From Bovifimicola sp964595785 (GTDB taxonomy: Bacteria; Bacillota; Clostridia; Lachnospirales; Lachnospiraceae), in contig CAZQRO010000039.1 in NCBI GenBank assembly GCA_964595785.1, forward strand, positions 1-18,630: 18,630 nucleotides of DNA, read 5' to 3'. How positions within the stretch are numbered: position 1 is the first letter of the stretch; each line of letters starts with the position of its first letter. Below the pieces are notes generated by a model. It saw only the letters and a program-made list of their open reading frames with translations, was not told where the DNA came from and did no database searches. This document shows, one piece after another, positions 13,747 through 18,630 of this stretch. The position numbers and the translations under genes were made by a program.

Positions 13747-15015
13747 TTGAAAAGTTTTTTGAACAATATCCGCACATTCATTTATTTGATTATGTGTATG
13801 CTTTTTACCATATTAGTCTATCTGTATTTCAGCGGAATATTTCTTAAGTCCTCTGACTCCCGACCCATATGTATCTCTATAATAATCTGTATCGTAATTA
13901 TTGATTACATATCAAGGCTTAAGATTAAAAATCTTATAGTATTTTTTATTATTCACTTTGGACTTATTGCAATTTCGGTTATTATCCCCGCTGCTGTTAT
14001 GGATAAGGTTATTCTCGGATTCATTTCCGCCGCTTTTCTGCTAATGGCATTTAATTTTTGGAAAACAGATGCAAACGAACGCAGTCATATTGCCATAGAT
14101 ATTCCGTTCGGAGGAATTGTAGCATTTATAATTGTATACTTTCACAGTACCTTTTTTTCTTCTGACATAGCTGCATATTCATATGCAGGCGGAATAGCAT
14201 TTTTCCTGTTATATTTTATCAGGGAATATTTAGAAAAATTTATCTCCTATTCCATGAGCAGTGAGAATTTTTCAAAGGAATTAAAACATACTTTTAACAC
14301 TAATTTTTCTTTAATTGCATTATTTAATGTTGCCATAGTGTTAATAATTATGACCGCCAATATGTTTTTCTCAAATAGTTCCTTTAATGTGGTTGGCAAA
14401 TTTTTCAAATGGATTGCTTCAAAGTTCTTCAGTTGCTTTGAGCATTTTCATGCTGACGGAGGCGCCTCTGAACAGGTTACAACAGAGATACCTCTTCAGA
14501 ACAATTCTGCTGGAGAAACACTTGTGGCACACAGTTCTTCTAATGACTCAGGCATCGGCACACTTATATTCAATGTCTTTCAGATTGTGCTTTTTATTGC
14601 ACTGATTGCAGGTATTCTATTTATTATCTATTCATTTATTAAACAATATATGCATCGTAATAATAAAACTGATGATGAAGTTAAGAATACTGAAGAAGAC
14701 GTAATTAACAAAGTTAAAATTACAAAAGAAACTAATGCTGATTCTCACAAATCTTTCTTTGCTTCTAATAAAGACAAAATCCGTAAGATATTTGCAAATA
14801 AGGTAAATGCAAGTACAAAGAAAAATAATCGTATCATAATTCGCAAGAGTTATACTCCTGACCAGATTAATAATACTCTTACCAAAGAAAATGCCATATC
14901 AAAAGAAGATATGGATATGCTTACAAAAATCTATGAAAAAGCAAGATATTCTGACAAAGAAATAACAAAAGAAGATGTTGAAAAAGCTAAACACATTACT
15001 TCTGCTAAATTGTAA
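13747..15015 (+). CDS. Polytopic membrane protein with DUF4129-like C-terminus (TgpA-like layout without transglutaminase domain)
   Basis: The third gene of the moxR operon, only 16 nt after DUF58. The TTG at 13747 is eight bases after AAAGGAG and is preferred; a GTG at 13738 lies inside that site. The product is about 422 residues. There are about seven membrane segments in the first 210 residues, a Ser/Thr/Asn-rich stretch of about 65 residues probably outside the cell, and one more membrane helix (about 273-298). The cytoplasmic tail is Lys-rich and ends in a DUF4129-like segment (EDMDMLTKIYEKARYSDKEI). TgpA-type proteins have this layout but carry a transglutaminase-like domain between the last two membrane helices. 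Here no Cys-His-Asp core is present. It may be a structural partner of MoxR/DUF58 rather than an enzyme. Confidence 0.8.
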   Translation: MKSFLNNIRTFIYLIMCMLFTILVYLYFSGIFLKSSDSRPICISIIICIVIIDYISRLKIKNLIVFFIIHFGLIAISVIIPAAVMDKVILGFISAAFLLMAFNFWKTDANERSHIAIDIPFGGIVAFIIVYFHSTFFSSDIAAYSYAGGIAFFLLYFIREYLEKFISYSMSSENFSKELKHTFNTNFSLIALFNVAIVLIIMTANMFFSNSSFNVVGKFFKWIASKFFSCFEHFHADGGASEQVTTEIPLQNNSAGETLVAHSSSNDSGIGTLIFNVFQIVLFIALIAGILFIIYSFIKQYMHRNNKTDDEVKNTEEDVINKVKITKETNADSHKSFFASNKDKIRKIFANKVNASTKKNNRIIIRKSYTPDQINNTLTKENAISKEDMDMLTKIYEKARYSDKEITKEDVEKAKHITSAKL

Positions 15016-15072
15016 GTTATGCATAAATTCAATCACCTGTCAGAATGAGTCTATGGCGCAGAATCCTAAAAT

Positions 15073-15110
15073 AAAAAGTACCATTCACTTACGTGCAATG
15101 GTACTATTTT
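15073..15110 (+). terminator. Terminator of the moxR operon, possibly bidirectional
   Basis: A perfect 9-bp stem, AGTACCATT (15077-15085) and AATGGTACT (15097-15105), is followed by ATTTT. The other side has AAAATAAAA, so it may also stop leftward transcripts from the toxin-antitoxin remnant. It lies about 60 nt after the operon's last stop. Confidence 0.8.
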
Positions 15111-15141
15111 AAACAATCATTGCATTCTAACACATCACTTA

Positions 15142-15318
15142 TTAAAAAATTCTCGTAACATCTTGAAATCTTTTTATCACTCTATAAATCTCAATATATT
15201 CTTATACTACTTTATACAAAACAACATACTTTCCAGAAACTACATACTTGTATTCTGTTTTAAAAGTAACTCTCTTAGACAAATCCGCTGCTACTAATGG
15301 GTTAATCCTTAGTTTCAT
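15142..15318 (-). pseudogene. Decayed ParE/RelE-type toxin
   Basis: Seven bases past the antitoxin stop, ATG 15316-15318 begins MKLRINPLVAADL, the start of a RelE/ParE-superfamily toxin. The frame continues directly into the family's C-terminal half, SKRVTFKTEYKYVVSGKYVV, and reaches a TAA at 15202-15204. After that stop the same frame still reads EYIEIYRVIKRFQDVTRIF, the normal end of these toxins, and stops at 15142. The remnant therefore has two lesions: an in-frame loss of roughly 35-40 residues of the helical N-terminal half, and one nonsense codon. The 38-residue product would lack most of the fold and is very unlikely to be toxic. Family assignment is by recall of motifs, without a search. 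Confidence 0.75.
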
Positions 15319-15324
15319 AATACC

Positions 15325-15573
15325 TTATTCTCCTACTTTAGCTTTCAGTTCATTTAAAGACAACCAACCATTGCCCTCCTTCACAGCTTCTTCAGCTTCA
15401 TGTAGCTTCTCAAGTAATTTTTTTTCAGATTTTTCTCTTTCATAATCTTCAATATCCATTACAACAAATCGTCCCCTATCATTTTTCGTTAGAAAAACCG
15501 GCTCTCCAATTTGACAATTTCTTAATACTTCATTATAATTTCTTAAATCTGAAACAGGTAATATAATTGACAT
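15325..15573 (-). CDS. Phd/YefM-family antitoxin
   Basis: The 82-residue protein begins MSIILPVSDLRNYNEVL and continues with GEPVFLTKNDRGRFVVMDIEDYE, the standard Phd/YefM N-terminal DNA-binding fold. A charged helical tail, which in active pairs wraps the toxin, completes it. In intact systems it neutralises the toxin and represses the operon. The ATG at 15571-15573 has AAAGGAG eight bases upstream. The antitoxin looks undamaged while the adjoining toxin is broken, so it may now be an orphan regulator or guard against a related toxin elsewhere. Confidence 0.88.
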   Translation of the reverse strand: MSIILPVSDLRNYNEVLRNCQIGEPVFLTKNDRGRFVVMDIEDYEREKSEKKLLEKLHEAEEAVKEGNGWLSLNELKAKVGE

Positions 15574-15617
15574 AAAATCATCTCCTTTACAAATACCTAT
15601 TTTATATCTGCAAATAT

Positions 15618-15623
15618 ATTATA
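15618..15623 (-). promoter_or_regulatory. Possible -10 box of the antitoxin gene
   Basis: TATAAT on the minus strand lies about 45 nt before the antitoxin start. The matching -35 position (15641-15646, TCGAAT) is poor and falls inside the neighbouring terminator hairpin, which could also serve as a binding site for the antitoxin. Confidence 0.35.
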
Positions 15624-15666
15624 TTCAAAAATGCTGTAAAATTCGACGAAAAATTCTACAGCATTT
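15624..15666 (-). terminator. Strong terminator after the 19-residue-repeat gene
   Basis: AAATGCTGTAAAATT (15629-15643) pairs with AATTCTACAGCATTT (15652-15666), 14 of 15 bases, with an 8-nt loop. On the minus transcript it ends in a short U-run. It is 64 nt past the stop of the gene to its right. Confidence 0.8.
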
Positions 15667-15729
15667 AATAATGCACATTTCATGTTTCTTTTATCAAAAA
15701 TATCAAAATATAATTTTGCGGCTTAAATT

Positions 15730-16827
15730 CTAAATCACTCCTAATATATTCGCAATTAATACTGCTGCCGTAAGAAGTGCAACCCATAAATTCACATTAA
15801 CAATAGTCTTAATTCCGTCATATTTTTTACGTTCACGGTTATTAATATCAGTAATCAGTTCTTCCATCTTCTTAAGATTTTCTTCATTATTATGCTCAAT
15901 AATTGATTTAATCATTGTAGGCATTGTCGATACTCTGTCTACCTTTGTTGTAAGTTCATCTATCTTAGCAGAGTTTTTCTTAATTCCATCTTCTAACTCA
16001 GATAACTTGTCTGTATAGTCTTTGGCATTAAGCGTTTTAATCTTCTCATCTAAAGAGTTCATTACTTCTTCTGAATTCTTCTCACTGATTAATGCTTTAA
16101 CACGTTCTAGTTCAGCAAGTACAGCATTTTCATTAATCTCACTGACAATAGTTTCAACTCTGTGTATCTCCGTCACCACATCGCTAATCTGAATTCCATC
16201 AAGTTTTGCATTGGCTTTTGCCACTTCTTCTAATACAGAATCAGAGTTGATTTCCTTAAGTGCCCTGTTAATTTTATCTATTTCTATTAAAAGAACATCT
16301 GAATTAACCTGGGTCATAGTTTCATTTATTTTTGACAGTTCTATTATGATTTCATCAAAATTAATATTTTTAATAGTTTCATTTACTTTCTGCACTTCCT
16401 GTAAAACTTCATTAGAATTAATCTCATCTATGGATTTATTAATCTTGTCAATTCCTTCCTTGACATCATATGTATTCATATCATTAAGTGAAGTATTAAT
16501 ACGGCCAATTGCCTCCATAACTTCATTATTACTAATCTCTTCTAGGGATTGCAAAACTCTGTTAATGCTTTCAATTATGCCAGAATCATCATATACCTCA
16601 ATCGACTTATTTTCTTCAACTTCACGCATCTGATTCAGTTCATTTTCAATCTTTCTGCTTATGCCTCTTAGAAACTTGGCATTCTCCATATTCTGAACTT
16701 TCAGGTCCTCAATTCGTGAATTAATATTTAATAATATCTTCTTATCGTCATTAGATGACATATTAGAATTATTAATGCCAAGCGGTGTATCCTGCTGCCT
16801 TTTAATAACAGTTGTCAGTAGTCCCAT
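15730..16827 (-). CDS. Tail-anchored helical protein made of 19-residue repeats, unknown function
   Basis: I do not recognise this gene. The 365-residue product has a polar N-terminus, a short helical stretch, and then nine consecutive repeats of exactly 19 residues. Their consensus is about x-V-L-x-E-I-x-K-I-N-x-x-L-x-E-I-N-S-D. A further charged coiled-coil region follows. One membrane helix at the very C-terminus (NLWVALLTAAVLIANILGVI) is preceded by Arg/Lys. This layout predicts a cytoplasmic rod anchored in the membrane by its tail. The hydrophobic spacing 4-3-4-3-5 departs from a plain heptad, so each unit could be a helix plus turn. The start is ATG 16825-16827, eight bases after AAAGGAGG; an ATG six bases earlier is too close to that site. 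It lies 14 nt after the TcaA-like gene, whose stop codon touches its ribosome site. Confidence 0.85.
   Translation of the reverse strand: MGLLTTVIKRQQDTPLGINNSNMSSNDDKKILLNINSRIEDLKVQNMENAKFLRGISRKIENELNQMREVEENKSIEVYDDSGIIESINRVLQSLEEISNNEVMEAIGRINTSLNDMNTYDVKEGIDKINKSIDEINSNEVLQEVQKVNETIKNINFDEIIIELSKINETMTQVNSDVLLIEIDKINRALKEINSDSVLEEVAKANAKLDGIQISDVVTEIHRVETIVSEINENAVLAELERVKALISEKNSEEVMNSLDEKIKTLNAKDYTDKLSELEDGIKKNSAKIDELTTKVDRVSTMPTMIKSIIEHNNEENLKKMEELITDINNRERKKYDGIKTIVNVNLWVALLTAAVLIANILGVI
16069..16581 (-). repeat. Nine 57-nt (19-codon) repeats within the tail-anchored gene
   Basis: The repeats run in phase without insertions, for example DVKEGIDKINKSIDEINSN, EVLQEVQKVNETIKNINFD, EIIIELSKINETMTQVNSD, VLLIEIDKINRALKEINSD and SVLEEVAKANAKLDGIQIS. 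A tenth, incomplete unit follows (EVMNSLDEKIKTLNAKD). The units are diverged at the DNA level, which argues for old duplication kept by selection. Confidence 0.85.
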
Positions 16828-16841
16828 AACCATTTCCTCCT

Positions 16842-18122
16842 TTAATCCTGTTTACTATAATCTATACATTCCATATCTACCTTAACTATCTTCCACGCAT
16901 CATCTATAAGATTAAGATAAACCATTGCCGTTGCTGTTCCCGAACCATTATATTCATCCACAATACCACTTAATGTAGACATTCCTCCAATTGCCGCAAA
17001 ATCATAATTATATGTTACTTCTACTGATACCCTGTCAGGATATGTAAACGAAGCAATCTTAGGTGAAAGAGTCTTTATATCTAGTATTCTTAACGAAGCA
17101 CCATCAGGCTGTGTTATTGCAGCTGTAATATTTTCAAAAGTCGCCTTTGCAGATGCATTTGCCTCATCTGTAGCTGCATATAATATACTGATATCCTCAA
17201 AATTCTTTGTCCTGTCCATTGCATATTCATATATTGACTTAATAATAAATGTTGAATAATCATACAGTTTCTGTTGTACGTCCGGTTTCATGGCAAAATC
17301 ATTAGTAGTAATCTCTATACTGTCATTATCTTCTGTAACATACTGAGTCTTTGTAATCTCCCCCGTCGCATCTAACTTAACAGCGATGGTATGATCACCT
17401 GAAAACATTTTATTAACTACATATGTATCTGTAGTTCCATCTTCTGAAGTCTCTTTTTTATACTTAGAAATATCAATTTCATCCATTGTAACTGATGTCC
17501 CTACCGGAACATTTATCTGATAGTCACTTATAAGAAATCTGTTAACTGAAACTTTCCATGTATTAAAAAACAGATATGTGTGTTTCTTCTGTTTATGTAA
17601 TGTAATTGTATACGTATTCGGTGCTCCGTTCGACCCGATATAATAAGTTACAACATATGTAATCTTATTACCTTCTTTTACAGGTTTACTGAGCGAATAA
17701 CCGGTAATCGAGCCATATACCTTCTCACCCTCACATTTATTCTTAAAATTCTCCAGATTAGTAAATTCACTTTCCTTACAGTCAATCATTTTATACATTT
17801 CTTCATAATTATTAGTTACATAATACGAGAAATATTCTTCTGCAAATCTATATGGTGAACTGGCGCGTGTACCAATTGCAATAAATATACCCAAAAAAGC
17901 ACAACCGACTAAGACCAGCACTATCTTCAGAAATTCCCTGAAAAATACTAACATTTTACGTTTAATGCTTTTCTTTGGCTGTTGTTTATCTAACTTTTCT
18001 TCACTTGACTGTTCCTGTTTCGGCTGATCCTTTTTAAGTCGTTTATCTTTCACTTCCACTTTCTTAACAACTTTATTTTCCCTAACCCCATTATCTGATT
18101 TTTTCTTTTTAAAATTCTTCAT
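16842..18122 (-). CDS. TcaA-like membrane protein with extracytoplasmic NTF2-like domain
   Basis: The 426-residue product has a highly charged, Lys-rich cytoplasmic N-terminus (1-57), one membrane helix (about 64-84), and a large outer region. That region begins SPYRFAEEYFSYYVTNNYEE, typical of the NTF2-like domain found in TcaA/YvbJ and next to MecA-type transpeptidases. A beta-rich middle part (INVPVGTSVTMDEIDISKY) and a second NTF2-like C-terminal part ending DDAWKIVKVDME follow. The zinc ribbon often found at the N-terminus of TcaA proteins is missing; a Lys/Gln-rich tail replaces it. Family members affect cell-wall stress and glycopeptide response in Staphylococcus, but the role here is unknown. 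The start is ATG 18120-18122, behind AGAAGGT. Confidence 0.75.
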   Translation of the reverse strand: MKNFKKKKSDNGVRENKVVKKVEVKDKRLKKDQPKQEQSSEEKLDKQQPKKSIKRKMLVFFREFLKIVLVLVGCAFLGIFIAIGTRASSPYRFAEEYFSYYVTNNYEEMYKMIDCKESEFTNLENFKNKCEGEKVYGSITGYSLSKPVKEGNKITYVVTYYIGSNGAPNTYTITLHKQKKHTYLFFNTWKVSVNRFLISDYQINVPVGTSVTMDEIDISKYKKETSEDGTTDTYVVNKMFSGDHTIAVKLDATGEITKTQYVTEDNDSIEITTNDFAMKPDVQQKLYDYSTFIIKSIYEYAMDRTKNFEDISILYAATDEANASAKATFENITAAITQPDGASLRILDIKTLSPKIASFTYPDRVSVEVTYNYDFAAIGGMSTLSGIVDEYNGSGTATAMVYLNLIDDAWKIVKVDMECIDYSKQD

Positions 18123-18222
18123 TCATTTAATACCTTCTGTAATCTATTTTTCATTAAAAATAAACTGCCTTAAATCTGCATATCTATTTTCAATATTTTT
18201 ACTTATTTCTGAACTATTACCT

Positions 18223-18259
18223 AATATATCATAATAAATTTATAATATCAACTCTGCAA
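18223..18259 (-). promoter_or_regulatory. Two overlapping promoter candidates for the TcaA-like gene
   Basis: On the minus strand, TTGATA (18246-18251) with TATATT (18223-18228), and TTGCAG (18254-18259) with TATTAT (18231-18236), each have a 17-nt spacer. Either would give a leader of about 100 nt. A hairpin, GTGAA...TTCAC with inner TGAAAA/TTTTCA (18273-18302), lies further upstream and has no U-run on the minus side. Confidence 0.5.
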
Positions 18260-18316
18260 ATTTAACCTTTTTGTGAATGAAAAATGAATTTTCAAATTTC
18301 ACCCATCTTTTACCTA

Positions 18317-18535
18317 TTAGATTTTACTCTCGCACTCTTTCGGTGTCTGATACCTGTTGTCAGATTTCTTTCTCTCTTTTATCTCGCCAGTCTTCTTATA
18401 AAGATATTTATCCTTGAAAATATTCCGCCGTATAGGACATTGATTATTAATTCCAGCATACGTAAAACCATTCTGAATCGCAGATATAATCAGCTTGTAG
18501 GTATCCTCATCAATTGCTCTGGTTCGTTTATTCAT
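18317..18535 (-). pseudogene. N-terminal fragment resembling a tyrosine recombinase (site-specific integrase)
   Basis: ATG 18533-18535, behind GGAGTG, opens 72 codons. The first part, MNKRTRAIDEDTYKLIISAI followed by QNGFTY, resembles the start of short XerC/D-like integrases common in Lachnospiraceae. The family's following catalytic domain is missing. The rest, NIFKDKYLYKKTGEIKERKK and on, is not the expected integrase continuation and may come from another gene or a rearrangement. No Arg-His-x-x-Arg-Tyr catalytic set is present, so it cannot be an active recombinase. It could be an independent small gene; confidence is limited because identity rests on recall. Confidence 0.45.
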
Positions 18536-18553
18536 CTTCAAATCACTCCAATC

Positions 18554-18622
18554 TTAATATTTAATCTCATTTGATGTTGCTGGCAATTCCAAAGCAATAC
18601 CATCAACAACACCTGTAAATCC
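18554..18622 (-). other. Protein-like C-terminal fragment at the right edge
   Basis: On the minus strand a 22-codon frame reads GFTGVVDGIALELPATSNEI and two more residues, then TAA (18554-18556), 18 nt before the recombinase-like start. Two stop codons precede it in frame at 18623-18628. It looks like the end of a real protein, but the window ends before this can be judged. Confidence 0.25.
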
Positions 18623-18630
18623 TTACTAGT

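Noticed and set aside
16211..16633. 140-codon frame antisense to the 19-residue-repeat gene
   Set aside because: It mirrors the repeats of the real gene and is a Ser/Ile/Leu-rich chance frame with no ribosome site.

Overview
The window looks like chromosome of a low-GC Gram-positive gut Clostridium-type bacterium, most likely a Lachnospiraceae (Lachnospira/Eubacterium/Roseburia-like). The grounds are AT-rich DNA with purine-rich Shine-Dalgarno sites, a SAM-I riboswitch before metK, a CBS/DRTGG-type manganese pyrophosphatase, an Rpn-type nuclease, and family resemblance of several hypothetical proteins. The genus is inference. No rRNA, tRNA, CRISPR array or intact mobile element was seen.

Left part (1-4034, minus strand): a frameshifted Rpn-family nuclease runs off the left edge. 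metK (SAM synthetase) follows, behind a clear SAM-I riboswitch with a terminator/antiterminator platform. About 290 nt of tandem and inverted repeats lie between that terminator and the metK start. murA (peptidoglycan precursor synthesis) is next, with its own promoter and no visible terminator.

Middle (4172-11231, minus strand): an OLD-like ATPase/TOPRIM protein overlaps the start of a shikimate-kinase-family gene, which is followed 30 nt later by a membrane-anchored G5/M23 cell-wall peptidase. A second run holds two small membrane proteins, a CBS-DRTGG family II pyrophosphatase and a flavin-reductase-family protein, and ends at a hairpin terminator.

Right part (11325-15110, plus strand): back-to-back promoters separate the minus run from a moxR - DUF58 - DUF4129-type membrane protein operon closed by a strong terminator. 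The third protein has the TgpA-like membrane layout, but only a short linker where the transglutaminase domain would be.

End (15142-18630, minus strand): an intact Phd/YefM antitoxin sits beside a decayed ParE/RelE toxin. Next is a tightly coupled pair: a TcaA-like extracytoplasmic protein and a tail-anchored protein built of nine in-phase 19-residue repeats. The window ends in fragments of a tyrosine-recombinase-like gene and another reading frame.

The best candidates for something undescribed are the 19-residue-repeat tail-anchored protein with its TcaA-like partner, and the transglutaminase-less MoxR/DUF58 operon. Neither is proven to be a new system from sequence alone. Most of the window is ordinary core genome.
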